Shown here: positions 1-7,005 of the stretch, piece after piece
Layout of the letters: each line of letters opens with the position of its first letter
How positions within the stretch are numbered: position 1 is the first letter of the stretch
From: Mycobacteriaceae bacterium
GTDB taxonomy: Bacteria > Actinomycetota > Actinomycetes > Mycobacteriales > Mycobacteriaceae
DNA: 64,000 bases
Direction of reading: 5' to 3'
Assembly: GCA_019749805.1 (NCBI GenBank)
Contig: JAIEPH010000050.1
Location: 30,917-94,916 of the forward strand
The notes under the pieces: model-generated
What the model was told of the DNA's origin: nothing
The model's input: only the letters and a program-made list of their open reading frames with translations
The model's database searches: none
Program-made: the position numbers and the translations under genes

Positions 1-1
1 C

Positions 2-811
2 CGCCAGCGTCAGCGCCCGCCGCGGCTGAGTCGATACAGCGTCGCGCACGCGCAGACGCGCACCTCGGACCCCGTGGTGGCCGGCCGCTGGTCCGCGCTG
101 CCGGCGGCCGAACCGGAATCGACGGTGCGCGCACATTTCCACGCCGAGTTGCTGCTTGGCCGGCACGGCGTGCTGACCAAGGGCGCCGTGACATCCGAAC
201 AGGTGCCTGGCGGCTTCGCCATGCTCTACAAGGTGTTGACGGCATTCGAGGATGCCGGCCAGTGTCAGCGCGGGTACTTCGTCGAGTCACTCGGCGGCGC
301 CCAGTTCGCGGTGGCGTCGACGGTCGACAGGCTGCGGTCCTACCTGGACGGCATCGACCCCGATCACCGCGAGTACCACGCGGTCGCGATGGCGGCCGCC
401 GACCCGGCCAATCCGTACGGAGCAGCGCTGCCGTGGCCCACTCGCGCCACCTCCGACGAAGACGTCGCGCTGGGGGCACCTCCCGCTAGCGGGGGCCCAC
501 CCGCTAGTGGGGGACGGCCGGGCCGTAAAGCCGGAGCTCTCGTCGCGCTGGTGGACGGTGAACTGGTGTGGTTCCTCGAACGCGGTGGACGCTCGCTGCT
601 GAGCTTCACCGAGGACGCCGACGCGCACATCGCGGCCGCGGCCGCGCTGGCGGATCTGGTGAGCGCGGGGCGGGTGCAGTCGTTCCTCGTCGAGAAGGTC
701 AACGGCGTGCCGGTGCTCGAGCCGGGTGCGGGCGGTCAGCGGGCCGCCGTTCAGGACGCACTGATCGGTGCCGGCTTCTCACGCACCCCGCGAGGACTCA
801 GGTTGCGGTGA
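2..811 (+). CDS. lhr: ATP-dependent helicase Lhr, C-terminal part (5' end outside window)
   Basis: An open frame enters from the left edge and ends in TGA at 809-811, six bases before nei. About 269 residues are visible. They correspond to the long C-terminal region of Lhr-type large helicases; the helicase motor domains would lie upstream of the window. The call rests on the sequence (for example the GGFAMLYKVLTAFEDAGQCQRGYFVE stretch read around 210-290, typical of the Lhr winged-helix core) and on the adjacent nei gene, the order seen in mycobacteria (Rv3296-Rv3297). Lhr is a 3'-5' DNA translocase implicated in DNA repair. A short Gly/Pro-rich insertion (about 475-520), with a near-repeat of PPASGG, looks like a flexible linker. 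Confidence 0.88.
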   Translation, partial: RQRQRPPRLSRYSVAHAQTRTSDPVVAGRWSALPAAEPESTVRAHFHAELLLGRHGVLTKGAVTSEQVPGGFAMLYKVLTAFEDAGQCQRGYFVESLGGAQFAVASTVDRLRSYLDGIDPDHREYHAVAMAAADPANPYGAALPWPTRATSDEDVALGAPPASGGPPASGGRPGRKAGALVALVDGELVWFLERGGRSLLSFTEDADAHIAAAAALADLVSAGRVQSFLVEKVNGVPVLEPGAGGQRAAVQDALIGAGFSRTPRGLRLR

Positions 812-817
812 CGGCCA

Positions 818-1576
818 ATGCCTGAGGGTGACACCGTCTTTCGTGCTGCAACCAAGCTACGGGAGGCACTTGCCGGTAAGACAATCACACGGTGCGACGT
901 GCGAGTTCCCAAGTTTGCGACGGTGGATCTGACGGGCTGCGTCGTGGACGAGGTGATCAGCAGGGGTAAGCACCTCTTCATCCGCGTCGGCGATGCGAGT
1001 ATCCACTCGCACCTGAAAATGGACGGGGCCTGGCTGGTCGGCGGACAGATCCGCCGCGTGCAGCCCCACAAGATCCGAATCATCCTGGAAACCGAGGATT
1101 CCCGCACCGCTGGTGTCGATCTTGGAGTACTGGAGATTCTCAAACGCGACCATGACATGGACGTCGTCGCACATCTCGGACCTGACCTGCTCGGCGACGA
1201 CTGGGAACCGGGTATCGCGCGCGACAACCTGGTGCGCGACCCGCAGCGCCCGCTCGTCGAGGCGTTGTTGGATCAGCGGGTGATGGCCGGCGTCGGCAAC
1301 GTCTACGCCAACGAACTGTGCTTTGTCACCGGGTATCTGCCGACGACACCGGTGAGAGACGTCAAAGACCCGCTGCGCATGGTGCAGCGGGCTCGTGACA
1401 TGTTGTGGCTCAACCGCTCTCGGATCAACCGAACGACTACCGGAGACACCCGTGCCGGCCGCGACCTGTGGGTCTACGGCCGGGTGGGACGGCCGTGCCG
1501 GCGCTGCGGCACGCTCATACAGTCGGACACCAGCGGAGAGCGTGTCTCCTACTGGTGTCCGGCCTGTCAGACGTAA
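818..1576 (+). CDS. nei: Fpg/Nei-family DNA glycosylase (endonuclease VIII-like)
   Basis: The 252-residue product starts MPEGDTVFRAA. Removal of the initiator Met exposes Pro2 and Glu3, the catalytic N-terminus of the Fpg/Nei family, which excises oxidised bases and cleaves the abasic site. The helix-two-turn-helix region lies near residues 140-170 (LDQRVMAGVGNVYANE). The C-terminus has a zinc finger of the Cys4 type (CRRC near 227, CPAC near 248). Length is normal for the family. It lies six bases after lhr and is probably co-transcribed with it, a helicase plus glycosylase repair unit. Nei versus Fpg is decided by the start PEGDT, typical of the actinobacterial Nei2 group. Confidence 0.93.
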   Translation: MPEGDTVFRAATKLREALAGKTITRCDVRVPKFATVDLTGCVVDEVISRGKHLFIRVGDASIHSHLKMDGAWLVGGQIRRVQPHKIRIILETEDSRTAGVDLGVLEILKRDHDMDVVAHLGPDLLGDDWEPGIARDNLVRDPQRPLVEALLDQRVMAGVGNVYANELCFVTGYLPTTPVRDVKDPLRMVQRARDMLWLNRSRINRTTTGDTRAGRDLWVYGRVGRPCRRCGTLIQSDTSGERVSYWCPACQT

Positions 1577-1579
1577 CGA

Positions 1580-2683
1580 CTAGCTGGGCAGCGCGAGCTT
1601 GAAGATCTTGCGCCAGACGGTGGCGATCTGCCGCGGCAGCGGTCCCATGTTGTAGGGGATGCCGTATCGCTTACAGATCTCCTGTACCTGGGGCGCGATC
1701 TCGGCGTGGCGGTGCGCCGGGATGTCGGGGAACAGATGGTGCTCGATCTGGAATGACAGGTTGCCGCTCAAGATGTGAAAGAGCTTGCCGCCGGTCAGGT
1801 TCGCCGACCCCAAAATCTGTCGGAAGTACCACTGGCCACGCGTCTCGGCCTTGGTTTCCTCGATGGAGAACTCCTGCACGTCCTCAGGGAAGTGTCCGCA
1901 GAAGATGATCACGTTGGACCAGACGTTGCGCATCAGGTTCGCCGTCATGTTCCCGGCGAACACCCACGGCGCGAACGGACCGGCCAGCACCGGAAACGCG
2001 ACGTAGTCCTTGAGGGTCTGCTTCTTGGTCTTGCGCCAGATGCCCTCGAGGATCTCGCGCTTGTCCGCAATCGAGATCTCGCCCGCGGTGATGCGTTCGG
2101 TCTCCATCTCATGCAGCGCGACGCCGTACTGGAACAGCACCATCAGCAGGAATGCCCACACGGGATTGCCGAGGAAGTACGGCTTCCACTTCTGGTCCTC
2201 GGTGATCCGCAGGATGCCGTAGCCCACATCGCGGTCCATGCCGACGATGTTGGTGTACGTGTGGTGCATGTAGTTGTGCGAGTGTCGCCACTGATCGGCC
2301 GGGCAGGCAGTGTCCCATTCGAAGTTCTTGCCCGCCAACGTCGGATCGCCAGTCCAGTCGTACTGGCCGTGCATGATGTTGTGGCCGATCTCCATGTTGT
2401 CGAGGATCTTCGAGATGCCCAGCATCGCAGTGCCTGCGAGCCAGAACGGTGGGAAGATGCCGCCGAACAGCATCGCGCGTCCGGCAACCTCCAGACCGCG
2501 CTGCGCCTTGATGATCCGACGGATGTAGGTCACGTCGCGCTCGCCGAGGTCGGCGATCACCCGGTCCTTCAGCGCGTCGAGTTCGCGGCCGAACGCGTCG
2601 GCCTGCTCGGGGCTCATGGTGACGGTCTTGCCGCCAACGGTTTTCGAGATGGTCTTCGGTTGTGGGGTGGTGGCTGTAGTCAT
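1580..2683 (-). CDS. desA3: Membrane fatty acyl-CoA delta-9 desaturase (DesA3 type)
   Basis: The product is a 367-residue di-iron membrane desaturase. Three histidine boxes are visible: GHNIMHG near residues 100-106, HSHNYMHH near 134-141 and QIEHHLFPD near the C-terminus. Hydrophobic segments sit around residues 70-90 and 190-240. Start chosen at the ATG at 2683 because an AAAGGAC ribosome site sits just upstream; an upstream in-frame start at 2752 would run into the reductase gene. The gene lies 28 bases downstream of the ferredoxin-reductase-like gene, as in the Rv3230c-Rv3229c pair, where the two proteins together desaturate stearoyl-CoA to oleoyl-CoA at the membrane. It converges on nei with only three bases between stops. 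Confidence 0.93.
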   Translation of the reverse strand: MTTATTPQPKTISKTVGGKTVTMSPEQADAFGRELDALKDRVIADLGERDVTYIRRIIKAQRGLEVAGRAMLFGGIFPPFWLAGTAMLGISKILDNMEIGHNIMHGQYDWTGDPTLAGKNFEWDTACPADQWRHSHNYMHHTYTNIVGMDRDVGYGILRITEDQKWKPYFLGNPVWAFLLMVLFQYGVALHEMETERITAGEISIADKREILEGIWRKTKKQTLKDYVAFPVLAGPFAPWVFAGNMTANLMRNVWSNVIIFCGHFPEDVQEFSIEETKAETRGQWYFRQILGSANLTGGKLFHILSGNLSFQIEHHLFPDIPAHRHAEIAPQVQEICKRYGIPYNMGPLPRQIATVWRKIFKLALPS

Positions 2684-2711
2684 GGCTTGTCCTTTCTGGT
2701 CCGTTTCGGAT

Positions 2712-3764
2712 CTAAAGCGCGATGTCGACGTCGCCGACAGGAGCGGACACACAGATACGCACGTCTTCAGATTCGTTACTGGATACGGTTCCGGTGATCA
2801 TGTTCTTGACGACGCCGCTGGTCTTGCGGCGGGTGCAGCTGCCGCAGATGCCCATCCGGCATCCGCTTTCGGGCGTCAGGCCCGATGCCTCGGCCTGCTC
2901 GAGCAGTGGCCGGCCGTCGTCGGTCAGCTCGACACCGCTATCGGTGAATGTGATTCGGCCGCCGGACGTCTCGGTCGACGGGTCGAAAACAGGTGGGACA
3001 AAGCTTTCCGATAACGCGTTCGGGAAGTGCGTCCGGACGGCATCGACGAGTGCCTGCGGACCGCACACGTAGACCGCGTCCGGCTCAGGCATCGCGACGG
3101 ACAGGTGTTCCGCATCGAAGTAGCCGGTGAGATCGCCCTGTCCGGCGCGTGTGTAGCCGTGCAGTACCCGGACACCGGACATCGCGCCGAGCTCGTCTGC
3201 GTAGCAGGCTTCCTGCTCGTTGCGTGCGTAGTGAATGAAGGCGATCTCGCGGTCGGATCCCTCGTTGCGCATCGTGCGCAGCATCGACATCACCGGGGTG
3301 ATGCCGCTGCCGCCCGACACGAACAGAATGCGGCGGGGCCGCACCGTCGGGAGCACGAAGTCCCCGCCCACGGAGTCCAGTCCGACGACCATTCCCGGGC
3401 GGGCGTGATCGCAGAGATAGGTGGAGACGAGTCCGCCCTCGTGGCGGCCGATCGTCAGCTCGATGTACGGGGAGCCTTCGGCACTTGCCGGCGAGTAGGG
3501 CCTGGTTCGGCGACGCCCGTCGATTTCGACGGTGAGGTTGATGTGCTGGCCGGCCTGAAAACCAGTGAACGCCTGATTCGGTTCCAGCGTCAGCGTGACG
3601 CTGCGGGGGGTCTGCCGTCGCACCGCGATCACCTTGGCGCGGGCGTCTGACCGCGTCCAGGTCGGGTCGACCAGCTCGGTGTATCGATCCACGCCGTGGG
3701 GGCCGGTCAGCAACTCCAGAAGAGGCGACCGTCGCACGCGGCGTGTCAAAGTTTGAGTGAACAT
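2712..3764 (-). CDS. NAD(P)H oxidoreductase with C-terminal 2Fe-2S ferredoxin domain, electron donor to the desaturase
   Basis: The 350-residue protein has an FNR-like flavin domain (RPYSPAS near 93-99 for FAD), a nucleotide-binding domain (LFVSGGSGITPVMSML near 146-161) and a plant-type ferredoxin tail. The tail's cluster ligands are visible as CRMGICGSC followed by a late Cys (RICVSAP). This is the arrangement of Rv3230c, the dedicated reductase of DesA3. It is the first gene of a two-gene operon with desA3, transcribed away from a TetR regulator. Start ATG at 3764 lies inside a cluster of GTGAAC half-sites, so the operon is probably repressed by that regulator. Confidence 0.9.
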   Translation of the reverse strand: MFTQTLTRRVRRSPLLELLTGPHGVDRYTELVDPTWTRSDARAKVIAVRRQTPRSVTLTLEPNQAFTGFQAGQHINLTVEIDGRRRTRPYSPASAEGSPYIELTIGRHEGGLVSTYLCDHARPGMVVGLDSVGGDFVLPTVRPRRILFVSGGSGITPVMSMLRTMRNEGSDREIAFIHYARNEQEACYADELGAMSGVRVLHGYTRAGQGDLTGYFDAEHLSVAMPEPDAVYVCGPQALVDAVRTHFPNALSESFVPPVFDPSTETSGGRITFTDSGVELTDDGRPLLEQAEASGLTPESGCRMGICGSCTRRKTSGVVKNMITGTVSSNESEDVRICVSAPVGDVDIAL

Positions 3765-3858
3765 GTGTATACCGTGCGCCGTTCACGGGGTGCGCGTCAA
3801 CCGATTGGCGCAGGTTGTGGTAGGTTTCACAAAGTGAACGATCGTACGCCCAGTTCAC
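3755..3858. promoter_or_regulatory. Divergent promoter region with repeated GTGAAC/GTTCAC half-sites (candidate TetR operator)
   Basis: Between the reductase gene and the TetR gene, the half-site GTGAAC occurs at 3757-3762 and, inverted as GTTCAC, at 3781-3786. A TTCAC-AAA-GTGAA palindrome lies at 3826-3838 over the GTG start of the regulator, and another GTTCAC is at 3853-3858. FabR/DesT-family repressors bind palindromes; the Pseudomonas DesT operator, as I recall it, is built from GTGAAC-like half-sites. Binding here is inference. Confidence 0.55.
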
Positions 3859-4517
3859 GAACGCGCCGTTCGAGCAGGTCAAGTAAGTCCCGGTCCCGCG
3901 ACACCCTCTCCCGAGAGGAACGCAAGGAGACCACCCGGCGGGCAATCGTGGCCGCTGCCCTGCGCCTGCTGGAGGAGCGCAGCTTCGCGGCGCTCAGTCT
4001 GCGGGAGGTGACTCGTGAGGCGGGCATTGTGCCTGCGGCCTTCTACCGCCACTTCGAGTCGATGGAGGCGCTGGGCCTCGTGCTCATCGACGAGTCCTTC
4101 CGCGCCCTTCGCGACATGCTGCGCGGTGCGCGGGCGGGCAAGCTCGATCCGAACCGGGTCATCGAGTCGTCGGTGGACATCTTGATCGAGGGCGTCAACG
4201 AACGTCGTGAACACTGGCGTTTCATCGGCCGTGAGCGATCCAGCGGTGTGACCGTGCTGAGGTACGCCATCCGTACCGAGATCCGTTTGATCACGTCGGA
4301 ACTGGCGATCGACCTCGCGCGCTTCCCCGGGCTCAATACATGGAGCGGCGAGGATCTCAACATCTTGGCCAGCCTCTTCGTCAACGCGATGATCTCGATC
4401 GCGGAGGCCATCGAGGACGCCAACGACTCCGTCGCGCTCGACGAGATCAGGCGCATTGCGGTCAAGCAGCTGCGGATGATCGTCGTGGGCGTCACCGGCT
4501 GGCGCAGCACCGTCTGA
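3834..4517 (+). CDS. TetR-family regulator of the FabR/DesT type
   Basis: The 227-residue product has an N-terminal helix-turn-helix (SLREVTREAGIVPAAFYRHF, about residues 55-74). It is followed by ESMEALGLVLIDESFRALRDML, which closely resembles the start of the ligand domain of FabR/DesT repressors that sense the unsaturated/saturated acyl-CoA ratio. Start taken at the GTG at 3834; the longer open frame to 3696 would overlap the divergent reductase gene. The first 25 residues are Arg/Ser-rich and probably disordered. Its divergent position to the desaturase operon suggests that it controls membrane unsaturation by repressing that operon and itself. Confidence 0.85.
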   Translation: MNDRTPSSRTRRSSRSSKSRSRDTLSREERKETTRRAIVAAALRLLEERSFAALSLREVTREAGIVPAAFYRHFESMEALGLVLIDESFRALRDMLRGARAGKLDPNRVIESSVDILIEGVNERREHWRFIGRERSSGVTVLRYAIRTEIRLITSELAIDLARFPGLNTWSGEDLNILASLFVNAMISIAEAIEDANDSVALDEIRRIAVKQLRMIVVGVTGWRSTV

Positions 4518-4548
4518 GGCCATCCGGCACAGGGCTAACGTGTCGCCC

Positions 4549-5334
4549 ATGCCTCATCTCGAATTGACCTACCCCAGGCCCGACATCGCCGTTCTCACGC
4601 TGAACCGGCCGGAGAAGCTCAACGCACTGTCCTACGAGTTGGTGGAGGACCTGCACACGGCCCTCGACGGGATCCGGGCGAACAACGACGTGCGCGTCCT
4701 TGTGCTCACCGGCGCCGGACGCGGGTTCTGCTCGGGGCTGGACCTGGCCGATCCGAACCCCAACATGGCCGGCGGAGGGACCGAGTTCCCGCGGTCCGGA
4801 ATGCGTTGGCAGGAAAGAATTGCCGACCTCACCGCGAAGATACATCGTCTTCGGCAGCCGGTGATCGCAGCGGTCAACGGGGCAGCCTACGGCGGCGGCA
4901 TGGGGATCGCACTGGCCTGCGATATCCGGATCGCGTCGGAATCCGCGCGGTTCTGCACGCAGTTCATCAAGCTCGGCCTCGGCGGCTGCGACATCGGCGT
5001 CAGCTACACACTGCCGCGGATCGTCGGGGCCGGCGCGGCGTTCGACCTGATCCTGACCGCGCGCGTGGTCGACGCCGCCGAGGCGCTGCGGCTCGGACTG
5101 GTTTCTCGCGTCTCCGTGGACGGCTCAGTGGTCGATGACGCCCTAGCGATCGCTGAAACACTGTGTGGTTACGGCAAATTCGGCGTAGAGTCCACCAAGC
5201 AGGTGCTGTGGGCCAATCTGGACGCGTCAAGCCTCGAGGCGGCGCTACACCTGGAGAATCGCAGCCAGATCCTGGCGTCGACGGGCGGGGTGATGGCAGA
5301 CGCTACCGAGGCGTTCCGCCACCGTCAGCGATGA
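4549..5334 (+). CDS. Enoyl-CoA hydratase/isomerase (crotonase) family protein
   Basis: The 261-residue protein has the crotonase fold signature: LTLNRPEKLNALS near residues 16-28, the first oxyanion-hole stretch GFCSGLDLAD near 60-69, and the second GAAYGGGMGIALACDIRIA near 112-130. The two glutamates used by classical hydratases are not there: the position in GGGxE is Gly (GGGMG), and the one in GQPE is Phe (TQFIKLG). An Asp in GCDIGVSY occupies the region where dienoyl-CoA isomerases keep an acid. A hydratase call from name alone is therefore unsafe. A GTG nine bases upstream (4540) is an alternative start. The 3' end overlaps the convergent SDR gene by 32 bases. Confidence 0.85.
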   Translation: MPHLELTYPRPDIAVLTLNRPEKLNALSYELVEDLHTALDGIRANNDVRVLVLTGAGRGFCSGLDLADPNPNMAGGGTEFPRSGMRWQERIADLTAKIHRLRQPVIAAVNGAAYGGGMGIALACDIRIASESARFCTQFIKLGLGGCDIGVSYTLPRIVGAGAAFDLILTARVVDAAEALRLGLVSRVSVDGSVVDDALAIAETLCGYGKFGVESTKQVLWANLDASSLEAALHLENRSQILASTGGVMADATEAFRHRQR

Positions 5335-6073
5335 TCACCGTTCCGGTCATGTAGCTCCCCGCGTCGGCTGCCAACAACAATGCGGCGCCTACCATTTCGT
5401 CCGGTCTGGCAAGACGCTTCATCAGGTTGCTGCCGGCCATGCGGGCGATCGCCTCTGGCGGGTTGTTTCGCATCATGTCGGTGTCGACCGGCCCCGGTGC
5501 GATGGCATTCACCCGGATACCGGCCGAGGCGTACTCGGCGGCCATCGATCGGGTGAAGGACATCAACGCCGCCTTGTTCGACGAATAGATGGCTGTCCCC
5601 GGCGCGAAGTTGAACGCCCCTGTGGAGATCATGTTCACCACCGAAGCGTGTGAGCTGGCCTTCAGGTGCGGCAGTGCCGCCTGCACAAGAAGCACCGGTC
5701 CGCGGAGGTTGACCTCGTGCGACTTCGCCAGCGCGTCGGCGGTCATCTCTCCGAGCGGCTGCGCCAGCGCGTTCGCGGCGTTGTTCACCAGAACGTCGAT
5801 GCCGCCGAACGCGTCGACCGTCTCGTCCACGAGGGCCTCGAGTGCGCCGACGTCTCCGAGGTGGGTAGAGACTCCGATGGCTTCACCACCGAGCGCGCGC
5901 AAGTGCTGTGCGGCCTGCTCACACGCGTCGGGCTTGCGGCTGGCGACCACCACCCGGGCACCCGCCAGCACGAAACCCTCGGCCAGGGCCAACCCGATGC
6001 CGCGGGTACCGCCCGTCACGATGACGGTGCGGTCGGTCAGGTCGAACAAGCGGTCAAACGTTGCGCGGTCCAC
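5303..6073 (-). CDS. Short-chain dehydrogenase/reductase (classical SDR)
   Basis: The frame shows a full classical SDR: the nucleotide-binding TGGTRGIG near residues 21-28, NNAANA in place of the usual NNAG, and the active-site Ser (NMISTGAFNF) followed by YSSNKAAL, the YxxxK catalytic pair, then the PGPVDTDM segment. The C-terminus MTGTVIIADGG is standard. The GTG at 6073 is preferred (256 residues, VDRATFDRLFDL). The longest frame begins at a TTG at 6112 and would overlap the proline-rich gene. No clear ribosome site separates these choices. Arg following the first Gly pair suggests NADP(H). The substrate cannot be read from sequence. Confidence 0.86.
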   Translation of the reverse strand: MDRATFDRLFDLTDRTVIVTGGTRGIGLALAEGFVLAGARVVVASRKPDACEQAAQHLRALGGEAIGVSTHLGDVGALEALVDETVDAFGGIDVLVNNAANALAQPLGEMTADALAKSHEVNLRGPVLLVQAALPHLKASSHASVVNMISTGAFNFAPGTAIYSSNKAALMSFTRSMAAEYASAGIRVNAIAPGPVDTDMMRNNPPEAIARMAGSNLMKRLARPDEMVGAALLLAADAGSYMTGTVIIADGGGTPR

Positions 6074-6102
6074 GAAGTCAGTCAAACAGAAGCCGGTCCA
6101 CG

Positions 6103-6450
6103 CTAGATGCAACCGCTGACGCTGATGCGCCGGCCCACGCTGGCGCAGACGTCCACATTCGGTGCCGGCGGTACGTAGTAGGCAGGCGGGGGCGGCGGCG
6201 GAGGCGGAGGTGGTGGGGGTGGGGGTGGAGGCGCGCCCGGTGGAGGCGGCGGAGGTGGTGGTGGGGGCGGCGGTGGCGGAGGCGGAGGAAGTGCGTCATT
6301 GAGATAGGACAACGGGTCGCCGCAGCCGGTCACGTCGACGAACCTGCCACCGACGGATCCGCACAGTGTGGCGTCGGCCGTGGGCGTACCCGCATTCACC
6401 AGACCGCCTGCGAACAACACCGCCGCGGCACAAAGCAATGTCTTGCGCAC
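6103..6450 (-). CDS. Small exported protein with a long polyproline tract
   Basis: The 115-residue product begins at the GTG at 6450, preceded by a strong AGAGGAGC ribosome site; an upstream start at 6492 lacks one. Residues 1-27 are a signal peptide (RKTLLCAAAVLFAGGLVNAG). Then come a cysteine-containing segment (TLCGSVGGRFVDVTGCGDP), about 35 nearly uninterrupted prolines, and a second cysteine segment (DVCASVGRRISVSGC) that resembles the first. So the protein looks like two copies of a CxSVGxRxxxxxGC module separated by a rigid proline rod. The tract is encoded by GGC/GGT/GGA-rich repeats on the plus strand (about 6186-6290), prone to slippage. Function unknown. Confidence 0.8.
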   Translation of the reverse strand: MRKTLLCAAAVLFAGGLVNAGTPTADATLCGSVGGRFVDVTGCGDPLSYLNDALPPPPPPPPPPPPPPPPPGAPPPPPPPPPPPPPPPPAYYVPPAPNVDVCASVGRRISVSGCI

Positions 6451-7005
6451 GTTCGCTCCTCTGAAAGGGGCCGCCGACACGACGACGCCCAAGAAATTGT
6501 CGCACCCGCACCCGCATCACGATCGGATAGAACCAGGCGAGTTGACGGACAAGTGGATCAGCGTCGGCCGAAAGTGTCACCCAACCGCCTACGCCCACTT
6601 TGCTGTGTGCTAGGCGTCGCGGCCGTACACCGACCTGCACCAGCGTCCGCGGGCCGCCGGGACCGCATGGCGGTCCCTCGAGAGCCGAGATCATGCTTCG
6701 GCGACCTTCGCAACGCGGATACCCATCGATAACACCCAGCTAGATAGCGTTTCAGGCCCCTCGCCACGCCCCACGCGCAGGATGGGCGTCCGCGGGCCGA
6801 ACGCCTGCGTAAGCCGATTCTTCGGAAATTGCCAGGCTCTCCTACTTCCTACGGCGACAACTTCCCGCTATGTTTGCTGCGACGCATCGGTGTGCCGGGG
6901 GACCTTCGAGGTAGGCGCCGCCACGTCAGGTCCTGATTCTTTCGATCCCTGGGGGATGTCCATGCCTGCCCGCGCCACCAGTCGTACCCATCCGGCACCC
7001 ACGCA
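6451..7005. other. Intergenic region, no convincing gene
   Basis: This 555-base stretch separates the divergent proline-rich gene and the GH2 gene. No frame here has a ribosome site plus a plausible protein. One compact hairpin is visible: GGGACCGC at 6659-6666, loop ATG, GCGGTCCC at 6670-6677. It has no following T-run. Confidence 0.5.

Noticed and set aside
1775..2797. A 340-codon plus-strand frame opposite desA3
   Set aside because: It is the mirror frame of the desaturase gene, with no protein family features; the histidine boxes on the minus strand decide the coding strand.
6659..6677. GGGACCGC-ATG-GCGGTCCC hairpin as a Rho-independent terminator
   Set aside because: No T-run follows and no gene ends immediately upstream on either strand.
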